This document shows positions 53,786 to 64,000 of a DNA stretch of 64,000 nucleotides, in pieces. The stretch is taken from assembly GCF_029931775.1 (NCBI RefSeq), contig NC_079321.1, positions 16,946,501 through 17,010,500 on the forward strand. Direction: 5' to 3'. The notes beneath the pieces were generated by a model that was not told the DNA's origin, made no database searches, and worked only from the letters and a program-made list of their open reading frames with translations. This stretch comes from Euleptes europaea. Its lineage: Eukaryota > Chordata > Lepidosauria > Squamata > Sphaerodactylidae. The stretch's first letter is position 1. Each line of letters begins with the position of its first letter. A program made the position numbers and the translations under genes.

Positions 53786-54078
53786 CACACCCAGAGTGGC
53801 ATACAGCAGTAAAAACTGGGAGATAAGAAAAATTAAAATAATAAAAATAATTCAGCAATAGCAAGAAAGAGTAATAGAACCAGCAACCAAGACAAAAAAA
53901 AGTATGAAGCTCCCACTTAAAACCAGAAGTAAATTTCAACAACCACTGAAAACCTTTCACATTAAAAAAAGAAAAGCTTTTGGAAGGCTAAAACAATGAT
54001 AAGGTGAGCTTCCTTGTGTGTGGGCGGGGGAGTGCTAGGTATTTTGTCACCCCATGCAGGCATCCTCCCTCTGTATGG
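53786..54078. other. A-rich intron 3 stretch
   Basis: AT-rich with (AAT)n-like runs at 53836-53850. Possibly a LINE tail; not assignable. Confidence 0.35.
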
Positions 54079-54320
54079 AGAGCCAGTGTGGTGTAGTGGT
54101 TAAGAGCAGTTGTTTGGAGTGGTGGACTCTGATCTGGAGAACCTGGTTTGATTCCCCATTCCTACACATGAAGCCAGCTGGATGACCTTGGGCTAGTCAC
54201 AACTCTCTTAGAGCTCTCTCAGCCTCACCTACCTCACAGGGTGTCTGTCGTGGGGAGGGAATTGTGAGTCGATTTGATTCTTCCTTAAGTGGTAGAGAAA
54301 GTCGGCATATAAAAACCAGG
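54079..54320 (+). mobile_element. Sauria-type SINE, internally shortened
   Basis: Head 'agccagtgtggtgtagtgg' is complete. About 60 bases of the middle and the CTT tail are missing. Confidence 0.88.
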
Positions 54321-54526
54321 GTTCTTGCAGGCAATCCGAGCTCAAATATGGGTTTATATCAGCAAAGATAGTCCTTCAAGTACCCAGGTCCTAAATCATT
54401 GAGCGCTATTCCATGGATGGTTTGAGTGAAATCCATCTCAAAGATCGGTCTGTAAAGGTGAATCCATCTTTACAAAATCCGGAGTGGTTCTGAAATAGGC
54501 AGGATGGCTATGACATTAATTCATTT

Positions 54527-54738
54527 CTTTCATTTATACCCCACCTTTCTCCTTAATGGTGACCCAAAGTAGCTTACTTTGTTCTCCTCTTCTCCAGTTT
54601 ATCCTCACAACAACAACTTGTGGGAGATGAGGCTGAGAGCATGTGACTGGCCCAAGGTTATCTAGTGGAACGGGTGTTTCAGACATGGGTTTCCGTGATC
54701 CTAATCTGACACTAACCACCACACACCACTGGCTTTCA
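54527..54738 (-). mobile_element. older tRNA-derived SINE
   Basis: Reversed: 'ccccacctttctccttaatgg', 'gtgactggcccaaggttatc', head 'ctaaccaccacacacc'. Confidence 0.75.
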
Positions 54739-55329
54739 ATATGCAACTCATTCCACTGATTGGAATTTGGGTTGGTCTAGCAGTTTGAGGTCTCCTGTTT
54801 CAACCCAGGATATTCTAAGTTTGTCAGTTTCAGAATACCTCTAGAGTGATACACTCAGATCTCTAAAGGCATGAGAATGGATTGAAATCTGGAATTTGAC
54901 ACCAGAGACCATATCAACGGCAGTTCAGGATCTGCATTCCTAGTATATCTGTGTGTCACAATTGCTGTGGTGATAACCTCAGAATTGCTCAACTGGAATG
55001 CGGTTTCCAGTATTTGTCACCACAAATAATAGAAACACAGTAGATAAATTAGTTCAACTTGCAAAGGTTTCTGTGACCTAACTAACAGAATACCACCATT
55101 GTTTTCTGTGTTTGTCTTTTTCAAGAAAGGTAGGAAGTACCGGTGTTGTTTGCTGGTATTTATACATTTCTCGATATTCCTGCAATAGCAGAAGAAGTTT
55201 AATTGTGTACCTGATTTGTGTTCACCACAGAAATAAAACAGGTCCATTTCTTAGATGTTGGACCGCGTTCTTTTAATCACATATATGCCCCAAAATATCA
55301 CCCCTCTGTATAGCAGCCATTAAACAGGC
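54739..55329. other. unassigned intron 3 DNA
   Basis: No exon, RNA or repeat recognised. Confidence 0.45.
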
Positions 55330-55630
55330 AAAGAAGAAGAAGAGTTGGTTTTTATATGCTGACTTTCTCTACCACTTAAGGGAGAATCAAACCGGCTTAC
55401 AATCACGTTCCCTTCCCCACAACAGACACCCCGAGAGGTAGGTGGGGCTGAGAGAGCTCTTAATAGAACTGTGACTAGCCCAAGGTCACCCAGCTGGCTT
55501 CGTGCGTAGGAGTGGGGAAACAAATCCAGTTCACCAGATTAGCCTCCACTGCTCATGTGGAGGAGTGGGGAATCGAACCTGGTTCTTCAGATCAGACTCC
55601 ACCGCTCTTAACCACTACATGCTGGCTCTC
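55330..55630 (-). mobile_element. Sauria-type SINE, full length
   Basis: Reversed, from 'aaagaagaagaagagttgg' to 'cttaaccactacatgctgg'. Confidence 0.9.
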
Positions 55631-56601
55631 CTAGAATGCTAGTACTTCATGAGAAAAGAGATGACGTGGTATCACTGTCAGTGCTGGCAATTTGTAGGTA
55701 GTCAACACTCAAAGGCAAGATATGAACTATGACTCTGCCGTTGTCCCACGTTTATTGGGGATTTTGCGGGCAGTGATTAGGCAGGAGACACGTGTTTAAA
55801 TCTAGACGTGCCCTTATCTTGTAGAAAGAAGGAAGAAGTGGGGTACGACATAACTAAAGGATGGTGGAAGAGGGGCAGAAGGTGAGCACCCTGGAGCGCA
55901 CCTCCTTCCAGCAGTTCTCCCCAAGAGTTTTTCTTCAGCCAAGCTCACTTTCCTTATCTTAGCCTGAGCTGAAGAGAGGGACAAGCAGGGAGGTAAGGTG
56001 TATGGGAGAGAGGAAGATGTCTGCTCCCCTCTCTCCCACACGTTTAAACTGTAGCCCCACCACCTTCTTTCTACATGGGTGAGGCATATTTGAGTTTAAA
56101 CCTGTGGTTCTGCTGCCACAGTATCTAGTTTGGCCCTAATATCATGTTCTAACACTTATTGGAAGGTCAGCGTCTTCCATGAACAATCCACAATTTGACA
56201 TGTTGTATACTCATGACGAAAACTGTTGCTCAGAGTAGTAAGGCTTCCTGTTGAGATTAGTGGTAAGCCTTATTGGTTCTAAACTTATAGGTGGTATTTT
56301 CTGGAAGTACAGCCTTACTATCATGAAGGTGTCCTGGAATCGCAAACTATCGAGAATTGTAGATTATGTGTACTACTGTTCATTGTGGCTTCATAATAGC
56401 AGTATCTTTGTATGATGACACTACCTTTGAGTGAGGCACATTTCTTGTTGTTGAAAAATGTATTGTGAGAGGGATTGGGGTGGTTTCTAAAAGATCCAAA
56501 TTTACAAATAGGTAGATCTCTGACTAAGATAATCCATTGTCCTTTTTAGTCTGTTCTTTTTAAAAGGTGTTGTAACTCTGCCTTCTAAAATTCTGTCACA
56601 G
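55631..56601. other. unassigned intron 3 DNA before exon 4
   Basis: No repeat recognised. A weak polypyrimidine tract and 'cacag' close it at 56601. Confidence 0.45.
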
Positions 56602-56742
56602 GTATCAGGCGAGCAGAAGAACTTTCTCTGCTGAGACAATCGGAAGACACAAAAAAGAAAAAGAAGAAGGACAAGAGCAAAGAACCAGTCATAGAAGATA
56701 TTTTAAATGTGTCCCACTCCCCAGGGAGTTTAGGATTGCCAG
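56602..56742 (+). CDS. FERMT1: FERMT1 coding exon 4
   Basis: Encodes residues 128-174: [16 protein letters not shown], then six lysines (about residues 145-150) and [20 protein letters not shown]. This is the start of the long flexible loop inserted in F1, whose lysine run binds phosphoinositide membranes in kindlins. Human kindlin-1 has the same RRSEELSLL start and a lysine run of the same length. The acceptor is 'tgtcacag', the donor CCAG|GTAAGA. 141 bp, phase 1 to phase 1. The loop is the least conserved part of the family, so the differences from human are expected. Confidence 0.96.
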
Positions 56743-57404
56743 GTAAGAATCTGAAAGTTGATTTTACTGAGTTGATTTTATAAAAAGTGAACAAGAAAGA
56801 TGAACGGGTTCTTTGCTGTTTGCAGCTGTTTAAAAAGATGTAGGGCCTTCAACAGTGGATGAGCCAGTTAAGTTGAGAGAAGGTTCTTTAGGCTGGAAGC
56901 AGCCTTCAGACTTTGCTCAGCAGAGCAGTAGGAAAGGATCCCACCCCCATGGGTCTGGCCAATCCTCATTTCCCCCCCCCCCCAAATAACCTTCTTTTTG
57001 TTTGCTAGCATTTCAACAGCTTCACAGGTAGACATTATGGAGTTTGGGGCATTTGGAACCGAGTTGGGGGTGGGGGAGCTAGCGGCCTGAATCAGAATCG
57101 TGGTTAAGGTCAAGAATGCGAAGTAGAGTGAGAAGCCAACCAACATCAGTGTGGACATTATAGAAAGTCGGAACCAAAAAGTCAGTCTCTAGGAAGAGCC
57201 GGTGGTTAGCTTGGTGAACCATGGCAGAGGTAGGATGGTGTTCAGTTGTATGCCAAAGAGCTGGTCAGTGGTCAGGCCAGAGTCAAGACTGAACAACTTT
57301 CTGAGTTTAGAAATAGATGCTTCGGTCCCGAAAAGTCCATAAATGCAAGCTGGAAGGCGTACTATCCGTTTCACTGTGCTATCTTACGCTCTGTCTATCA
57401 TGTT
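56743..57404. other. unassigned intron 4 DNA
   Basis: No exon, RNA or repeat recognised. Confidence 0.45.
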
Positions 57405-57584
57405 TTTATGTAGTGCTTCCTCCAAGGAGTGCAGGGTGGTGTGTATTGTTGCTCATTTTTATCCTCACAACAGCCCTGTGATTGTAGCTTAGGCTGAGAG
57501 AGAGTGACCACGCAGTGAACTTCAGTGGCAAAGTGGGGATTTGAACCTGGGTTTCCCAGATCCTAGGCTGACCCTCTAACCACT
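57405..57584 (-). mobile_element. older tRNA-derived SINE
   Basis: Reversed: 'tttatcctcacaacagccctg', 'gatttgaacctgggtttccc', head 'accctctaaccactgcc'. Head-to-head with the next SINE. Confidence 0.75.
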
Positions 57585-57898
57585 GCCAGCATGGTGAGAG
57601 TGGTTAAGAGAGGTGGTTTGGAGCAGTGGACTCTGATCTGGAGAACCGGGTTTGATTCCCCACTCCTCCATATGAGCGGCGGAGGCTAATCTGGTGAACT
57701 GGATTTGTTTCCCCACTCCTACACACAAAACCGGCTGGGTGACCTTGAGCTAGTCACAGTTCTTTCATCCCCACCTAGCTCCCAGGGTGTCTGTTGTGGG
57801 GGGTGGGGAGGGAAGGTGATTGTGAGCCGGTTTGATTCTTCCTTAAGTGGTAGAGAAAGTCAGCATATAAAAACCAACTCTTCTTCTCCTTCTTCACT
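57585..57898 (+). mobile_element. Sauria-type SINE, full length
   Basis: Complete copy with tail 'cttcttctccttcttc'. Followed by the flank shared with 52832. Confidence 0.9.
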
Positions 57899-57955
57899 GT
57901 ACCTTGTTGTCTCTCAAAAGAGCCATAAAGGTTCCACTCAGCAAATCCAGTCACA
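57899..57955 (+). repeat. SINE-associated 3' flank, copy of 52832-52887
   Basis: Same 'cactgtac', 'agagccataaaggttcca' and 'tcagcaaatc' order. Match ends at 'gcaaatc'. Confidence 0.8.
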
Positions 57956-58093
57956 TCAGTTTCACTGCTTGTCTGGGGCAGAGCAATGTGGTTGGACAAG
58001 CTAAGCTCTGATCCTACTGTTTCTTCATCTGTTATTGCATCTCTTCTATAGCTTCTCTGTTCAAAGCAGGTCGCATCAGTTTTGGGAAGGAAG

Positions 58094-58285
58094 GGAGTAT
58101 GTTATAGCCCAGTCTTGTCAGATCTTGGGCACTAAGCAGGGTCAGTCCTTGGATAGGAGACCACCAAGGAAGGCTCTGCAGAGGGAGGCAATGGCAAACC
58201 ACCTCTGCTTCTCACTTACCTTGAAAGCCCCTTGCCAGGGGTCACCATAAGTCGGCTGTGACTTGACGGCACATCACACATGCAC
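58094..58285 (+). mobile_element. 5S rRNA-derived SINE with Bov-B-like tail
   Basis: A box 'gcactaagcagggtc', C box 'cttggataggagacc', tail 'ggctgtgacttgacggcac'. Confidence 0.88.
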
Positions 58286-58942
58286 ACATCAATTTTTACT
58301 GCTAGATTAATTGAGGGAACTTTTGTTGTCTCTCCTGAAAGGCAGTCCTGTGCTGTTTCTTCAGAGCTTTGTGTGCTGGTGCATAGAAACTGAGAAGACA
58401 GCAGAAGTTACAAAGCTCTCTGCCTAACCATTGCACGTGTTCCCCCCGGGTGCATTAATGTGGCACAAAGGCCTCCATTCTTCATTTGCTTAATGACCTC
58501 CCCCCTCAAAAAAAAAAAAACCTTTGCAATCCCAATGCCTTCCTCTGTACGTTCCAACAGAGAAAACAGTTTTGGTGTAAGGCATTGCAAAGGTCTGTCT
58601 GCACCCTCACACTTCTGTTCACTGTCCTGACCCTTTTTGTTTCTTAATGTATGGTTTTATTGTTGGCTCAGAGCTGCTTTGGGAAATTCCATGAGCAGGC
58701 ATCCTTCCTGCAGCACATACAAGTTTCCTCTTCCTGTAATAACTGCAGCCTTTTAATTTGTCAGGAGACATCAAGCTTGGTTCTATTCTTTTTTAAAAAA
58801 ATAATGAAACAATGGTGAGATCTGGTCACAGACACGTACTTTCTCTCTTTATGACGTACTACGTTTTCAAGAATGTGCCAGATTTGAGAAAGGGAGGATG
58901 ATGTGACAGGAGGCACTCTGGAATCTGTAGCTATGCACACAG
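58286..58942. other. unassigned intron 4 DNA
   Basis: A run of A at 58509-58520. Nothing else recognised. Confidence 0.45.
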
Positions 58943-59119
58943 TAGGACTGCCAACCTCGAGGTGGTGGAAGGAGATCTCCCGCTATTACAGCTGACCTCC
59001 AGGCGACAGCAAGCAGTTCGCCTGGAGAAAATGGCTGCTTTGGCAGTTCAACTCTATGGCATTATAGCCCACTGAAATTCCTCCTCAGGCTCTACCCCCA
59101 AAATCTCCAGGTTCATCCT
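58943..59119 (-). mobile_element. MITE of the TAGGGTTGCC family, one end missing
   Basis: Starts TAGGACTGCC and stops at 'aatctccaggttcatcc', where a CR1 fragment begins. Confidence 0.8.
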
Positions 59120-59415
59120 GACCAATGCAGTGTGCAGCAGAACTATGACATCTTGCAATTTGGATGTTATGCCTCTGTTGATGCACCCCAAGATCGCATT
59201 AGCCTTTTTTGTCGTTGCATCACACTGGCTGCTCATATTTAACTTATGGTCCACCCGTACCCCAAGATCTTGTTCACACACAGTGCTACCCAGAAGTGTA
59301 TCCCCCATCCAGTATGCATGTCCCTCATTTTTGTTACCCAGATGCAGAACTCAGCACTTACCCTTGTTGAATTGCATCTTGTTCACATCCGCCCACTTTT
59401 TCCAGTGTGTTCAGA
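59120..59415 (-). mobile_element. CR1 ORF2 fragment
   Basis: The minus strand reads MGDTLLGSTVCEQDLGVRVD and DATTKKANAILGCINRGITS, the segment after the reverse transcriptase. More diverged than the CR1 at 27612. Confidence 0.85.
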
Positions 59416-59559
59416 TCTCATTGAATTCTATCTCTGTCTTCTATCTCCATCACCCTCAGACACAGCCCAAAAGTCTTATGAAAAGAAATCGCATTACTTT
59501 ACTGTTCGCGTAAATGGACTAACAATAGGTGCTTTCCTATGTGTGCCCACATCCCTACT

Positions 59560-59715
59560 TCCATTTATACCTCTCCCTTCCTCTAAGGAATTCAGGGTGG
59601 TGCACATAGCCCCCCCCCCCCCGCCTGTTATATCTTCACAACAGCCCTGTGTAGTAGGCTACTCTGAGGTACTGACAGAAAGTGACTAATCTGAAGTCAC
59701 ACTCTCCTCCCTTTC
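59560..59715 (-). mobile_element. older tRNA-derived SINE
   Basis: Reversed tail and centre: 'catttatacctctcccttcc', 'atcttcacaacagccctgtg'. Confidence 0.6.
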
Positions 59716-60101
59716 CTCCTACAAAAAGAGAATGCAGAATTTTTAGCCACACACCATTGAAGTTTTTTCAGCACCCTGGGTGACTAAGGCCCCTGGACGT
59801 TGCTCCCTCTAGTCCCGCCCCTCTAGTATCTGGAAATGTGTGTGTTTGTGTGTGAGGGGGGCCCACTGAAAGCCATTTTGCCTAGGTCTGCCAAAACCTG
59901 AGGCCACACCTCTTGTTTTACTACTAAGGCTAAACTTTAATATTATGCCTGTAGAGCACTTAGATGACTGTACAGATTCCTGTAAACTCTATATGATCTT
60001 GTAACCATAAAGTTCTGCCTCTTCATAGAAAACGTTCTTACTGTTTTGACATCAGGTGCTGTCACAGACTGACCAATTTGCTTCCTGTCTTAATATTCCA
60101 G
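59716..60101. other. unassigned intron 4 DNA
   Basis: No repeat recognised. Ends in the acceptor 'taatattccag'. Confidence 0.45.
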
Positions 60102-60315
60102 CAAGTCCTGGCTTGTACAGCAAAACCATGACTCCTGTTTACAGTCCCACCAGCAGTACGCCTGACTCTTCAACACTTGCGTGGTTTGGCGACAGCCCGC
60201 TGGCCAAACAGAACTGGAACAACCTTGCTTCCAGCACCCCCATTTGTACACCAGCAACGCTTGCCGAAATATACCAGCCCCGAACTTTAGTTGACAAGGC
60301 GAAACTCAGCGCTGG
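60102..60315 (+). CDS. FERMT1: FERMT1 coding exon 5
   Basis: Encodes residues 175-245. Exon 4 joins as [16 protein letters not shown]; the exon continues with [17 protein letters not shown] and ends [18 protein letters not shown]. This is the rest of the F1 loop and its return into the fold. The [11 protein letters not shown] and YQPR.LVDKAKL.AGW blocks match human kindlin-1; the middle, rich in Ser and Thr, varies. The acceptor is 'attccag', the donor GG|GTAAGG. 214 bp, phase 1 to phase 2. Confidence 0.97.
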
Positions 60316-60340
60316 GTAAGGGGGTGCTTCTGTTAAGCAT

Positions 60341-60553
60341 TTGGGAGGGGCCGTGGCTCAGTGGTAGAGCCTCTGATTGGCATGCAGAAGGTCCCAGGTT
60401 CAGTCCCCGGCATCTCCAGTTAAAGGGACGAGGCAAGTAGGTGATGTGAAAGACCTCTGCCTGAGACCCTGGAGAACCACTGACGGTCTGGGTAGTCAGT
60501 ACTGACTGTAATAGACCTGGGGTCTGATTCAGTATAAGGCAGCTTCATGTGGA
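60341..60553 (+). mobile_element. tRNA-derived SINE (GGCTCAGTGG type), full length
   Basis: Complete, 25 bases after the exon 5 donor. A box TGGCTCAGTGGTAGAGC, B box GGTTCAGTCCCC. Confidence 0.92.
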
Positions 60554-60666
60554 TTAGCCAGTTCTGAAGAGGATGGATGTTTGTTCGAGGTGTTTTCCGT
60601 TCAGGAATCTTCAGATGCCTATAATTCCTTTGAGCCCCCCAAAATAGACTTGTTTTTTATTTAGAT

Positions 60667-60972
60667 CAGGAGTCCCCAGTGTGGCGTCCACCACCTTTTC
60701 TGATGTCCACCAAGTCTTTGTCCAGCAAGGCTTCTGATTAGCTACTGGAGATTTAATTGGCTGTGCAGATTTTAAACGTTGCTTTGGCAGCAGCTTCCAC
60801 CACATCACAAGGATCTGCACTGTGTTACTGAAGTTAAGCTGTGGCAATCAGTTTGTGGCTGGCTCCTCCTCCTCCGGCGACCATTTTGCGACAGCCATTT
60901 TGTTTCTGCGCCCACCACACCGTGTCAGAATTCCAGATGTGCTCGCAGGCTCAAAAAGGTTGGGGAACCCTA
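60667..60972 (+). mobile_element. non-autonomous hAT element (CAGGAGTCCCC ends)
   Basis: 306 bp, ends CAGGAGTCCCCAG and TTGGGGAACCCTA. Both flanks are ATTTAGAT, a perfect 8-bp duplication. A tRNA-SINE tail continues on the right side. Confidence 0.88.
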
Positions 60973-61045
60973 ATTTAGATACTTATACCCTGCATTTCTC
61001 CCCAACGGGAACCCAAAGCGGATTTCATTGTCATCCAAAAGTGGC
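60973..61045 (-). mobile_element. older tRNA-derived SINE tail fragment
   Basis: 'acttataccctgcatttctccccaacggg' is the reversed tail of this SINE group. Confidence 0.6.
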
Positions 61046-61189
61046 TGTCATTATCACTACAGTGCTGTCAATGTATATGTCCCTGTACTTTGGTATTGAA
61101 GCAAAAGTGTAGGGGGTAATCTTTGCCTGAAGGTCCTTAAATCAAGATTTCCTCAATAGAGGGAGAGGTCCATAGAGAGAAGGTAGAGA

Positions 61190-61408
61190 CCAGTGGGCCC
61201 TGACCTCAGTGACCCAAGTTAGCCCAATCTTGTCAGATATCAGAAGCTGAGCAGGGTTGGCCTTGGTTAGGCCTTGGATGCAAGACTACCAAGGAAGTCC
61301 AGGGTTGCTACACAGAGGCAGGCAATAGCAAACCACCTCTGAACGTCTCTTGCCTTGAAAAACCTATGGGGTCGCCCTGAGTCGACTGCGATTTGACGGT
61401 CCTTTCTA
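61190..61408 (+). mobile_element. 5S rRNA-derived SINE
   Basis: A box 'agaagctgagcagggttgg', body 'aggcaggcaatagcaaacc', tail 'cgactgcgatttgacgg'. The C box is altered by a short internal repeat. Confidence 0.85.
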
Positions 61409-61786
61409 CCACCAAAGACAAGAGGTAGCCCCTTAAAACACCAACAAAGGATGGCAAATTTGGCTTAGTTTTTGGTAGAAACAAGGACTAAGAAATTAAG
61501 TCCTGAAGAAGGGTTTGAAGGCTGTTAAGCAGGTCTGGATCTGGCCAGTGCCTGAACAGGCATCCTTTTAGCAACCTTCAGGTGCTAGGCTGGGAAAAAG
61601 GAAATGTAAGAAAGCTATAAAATCGTGCCAGGTCTTTTGTAGCCTTGAACGAGGCTTTCCTTAGTGAGTGAGGTTTCTGTGTCCAAAATCACTCCATAGC
61701 ATCCTCCATGGTCATCGGCGTCCCGAATGGACACTTCCCCCCCTTATATCTTCTGTCTATTTTCACATCTGTCCCATTGCAACCCT

Positions 61787-62000
61787 GTATGTAAAGTGCC
61801 ATCAAGTCACAGTCAACTTATGGTGACCCCCTAGGGTTTTCAAGGCAAGAGACACACAGAGGTGGTTTGCCATTGACTGCCTCTATGTAGCAACCCTGGA
61901 CTTCCTTGGTGGTCTCCCATCCAAGTACTAACCCAGGCCAGTCCTGCTTAGCTTCTAAGACCTGACAAGATCAGGCTAGCCTGGGCCATCCAGGTCAACT
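61787..62000 (-). mobile_element. 5S rRNA-derived SINE with Bov-B-like tail
   Basis: Reversed, complete: 'agtgccatcaagtcacag' tail, C box 'ggtctcccatccaagtac', A box 'cctgcttagcttc'. Opposite in orientation to 61190. Confidence 0.9.
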
Positions 62001-62614
<614 letters not shown>

Positions 62615-62665
62615 TAAATCTTGGTAACCCACTGTTGGTAGTTATCCAGGTGTGTTTGGTATTAC

Positions 62666-62712
62666 CAATGGAAAAAGACAGGTATGGTATGGATACCTGT
62701 CTTTTTCCATTG
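62666..62712. repeat. perfect hairpin, 20-bp arms, 7-base loop
   Basis: CAATGGAAAAAGACAGGTAT, then GGTATGG, then the exact reverse complement of the first arm. In intron 6, 139 bases after exon 6. Too short for a known foldback element. Confidence 0.9.
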
Positions 62713-62770
62713 CAAATGTTAACCCAGCTATGGGAAGAGAGCAGTTTAAATCAGTGAACTGGCACGGGAG

Positions 62771-62900
62771 TAGGGTTGCCAACCTCTAGGTGGTACCTGG
62801 AGATCCCCCACTATTTTAGGGTATATTGCCATATTCAGCCTCCAAAGAAGCCTTTTTCTCCAGGAGAACTAATCTTGAGATCTCATAACCCCAGGAGGTT
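62771..62900 (-). mobile_element. MITE of the TAGGGTTGCC family, fragment
   Basis: Starts TAGGGTTGCC AACC and loses similarity after 'ctcataaccccagg'. Confidence 0.7.
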
Positions 62901-62995
62901 ATAAATAACACTCAGTTCATGCATGAGTTGATATGACATGCTCCTGTGTGTATAGTGGTGCAGGCAAAAGAGAAGGGTTTAATTCCTCACCCCCA

Positions 62996-63112
62996 TGTAG
63001 AGTTGCCATCTTTGGATTGGGAAATACCTGGAAATTTTGGGGTGAAGCCTGGGGAGGGCAGGGTTTGGGGACGAGAGGGACCTCAGCATGAAACAGCCCG
63101 CCATCTTCAGAC
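62996..63112 (+). mobile_element. MITE of the TAGGGTTGCC family, fragment
   Basis: Starts 'gtagagttgcc' and keeps the 'gcctggggagggcagggtttgggg' part, then stops. Confidence 0.65.
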
Positions 63113-63426
63113 TAGCCCTGTTGCATAGAATCAGACCTGCGTGCTCACGTGGTGATGCTGCCTCCTTCCCAGCTCAGGAGGCAGAAAGCATGACCCTAAG
63201 GCATGTTTACCAAGAGGCAGTTCAGTGGAGCTCACACCCCAACGCAAATGCGCCGGGTTGCCTAAGAGATTAAAAAAAACATTTGACAGGAATGATGGGA
63301 GGTAGCAGGGGTGTCTCCTACGAAACACTAGAATGTAAAGCCATAACTTGGAGGCGTGCTTGTTTGAAATCTTGACAGCAACTGGTTTAGGACTCCCCTC
63401 TAAGCACCGCAATTTTTTTTTGCCAG

Positions 63427-63534
63427 TACGATGCGATTCGGATCAACCAGCTGTACGAACAGGCCCGGTGGACTATTCTGCTGGAAGAAATCGACTGCAC
63501 GGAGGAAGAGACCTTCATCTTTGCTGCATTGCAG
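63427..63534 (+). CDS. FERMT1: FERMT1 coding exon 7 (gene continues past the window)
   Basis: Encodes residues 281-316: [15 protein letters not shown] then [21 protein letters not shown], the start of the F2 subdomain of the FERM module. The human protein has [28 protein letters not shown] at this point. The acceptor is a T run followed by GCCAG; the donor is CAG|GTATGT. 108 bp, phase 0 to phase 0. The rest of F2, the PH domain within it, and F3, which binds the integrin tail, are not in the window. Confidence 0.97.
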
Positions 63535-63755
63535 GTATGTACTTGAGCATTCAAGTTGCCAAACCAGTTTTCCTGGCAGGGCAGGCGCCAGCTAAAACAT
63601 GAGCATGGTGAAGGGAGTCTGTATTGACTGTTCTGTGTGAGCCCTGTTCACACACACGCACACACACACACTGCTTTCAATAGCAATTGACTGACTTACT
63701 CTTGCAAACTCCATTTGTACCCATGTAAATTATTAACAGATTCCCCAATCCTATA

Positions 63756-64000
63756 CAGGTTGAGTATCCCTTATCCAGACTGCTTGGGACCAGTATTTTG
63801 GATCTTTCCGCATATTGGAATATTTTAGAATTTTTGCATATGCATAATGAGATATCTTAGGGATGGGACCCAAATTCATTTATTTATTATATACGCTTTA
63901 TACACATAGCCTGAATGTAATTTTAAACAGTATTTTTAATAATGTGTACACTAAGACAGCAAAGGTGTAACTATCTCACCAGAATATCTGTATCAGCTGT
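63756..64000 (+). mobile_element. pogo/Tigger-like DNA transposon end, cut by window edge
   Basis: Begins CAGGTTGAGTATCCCTTATC directly after TA, the target of Tc1/mariner and pogo elements. Followed by 'gcttgggaccag', 'gcatatgcataatgagata' and 'acacatagcctgaatgtaat', all familiar to me from a mammalian Tigger-type MITE. The other end is not in view. Confidence 0.65.

Overview
The window is vertebrate nuclear DNA, most likely from a squamate reptile. The evidence is the repeat content: tRNA-headed Sauria-type SINEs with CTT tails, 5S-rRNA-derived SINEs with a Bov-B-like tail, many 3' ends of a Bov-B (RTE) LINE, CR1 and L2-like LINE ends, and several short non-autonomous DNA transposons. A gecko or related lizard is possible, but I cannot fix the species.

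The only protein-coding gene I can support is FERMT1 (kindlin-1), on the + strand and running off the right edge. A CpG-rich block at about 40508-40840 ends in a strong splice donor and is the likely promoter and non-coding exon 1. Coding exons 2-7 lie at 47579-47726, 50518-50751, 56602-56742, 60102-60315, 62425-62527 and 63427-63534. They join in frame into the first 316 residues: F0, F1 with its lysine-rich loop, and the start of F2. The rest of F2, the PH domain and F3 must lie beyond the window.

Positions 1-40500 show no gene. In mammals FERMT1 borders a gene-poor interval on its 5' side, so this may be the same desert (inference). It is packed with mobile elements: a LINE endonuclease remnant at the left edge, Bov-B tails, a 1.6-kb CR1 with a recognisable reverse transcriptase, palindromic foldback elements, and two families of short hAT-like elements, many with perfect 8-bp target-site duplications. 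The FERMT1 introns carry the same families plus one tRNA-Ile(AAU)-like gene or pseudogene antisense in intron 2.

The most informative structures are: a nest of elements about five layers deep (38349-40507) whose outer hAT end touches the FERMT1 CpG island; six hAT insertions that all chose a target with TA in the middle; six copies of a second, 207-bp hAT-like family with perfect duplications; two pairs of SINEs sharing the same 3' flank (possible 3' transduction); a tRNA/5S chimeric SINE seen twice; and a 79-bp minisatellite with heat-shock-element-like half-sites in FERMT1 intron 1. I recognised no retrovirus-like or LTR element, no CRISPR array and no new protein-coding system.
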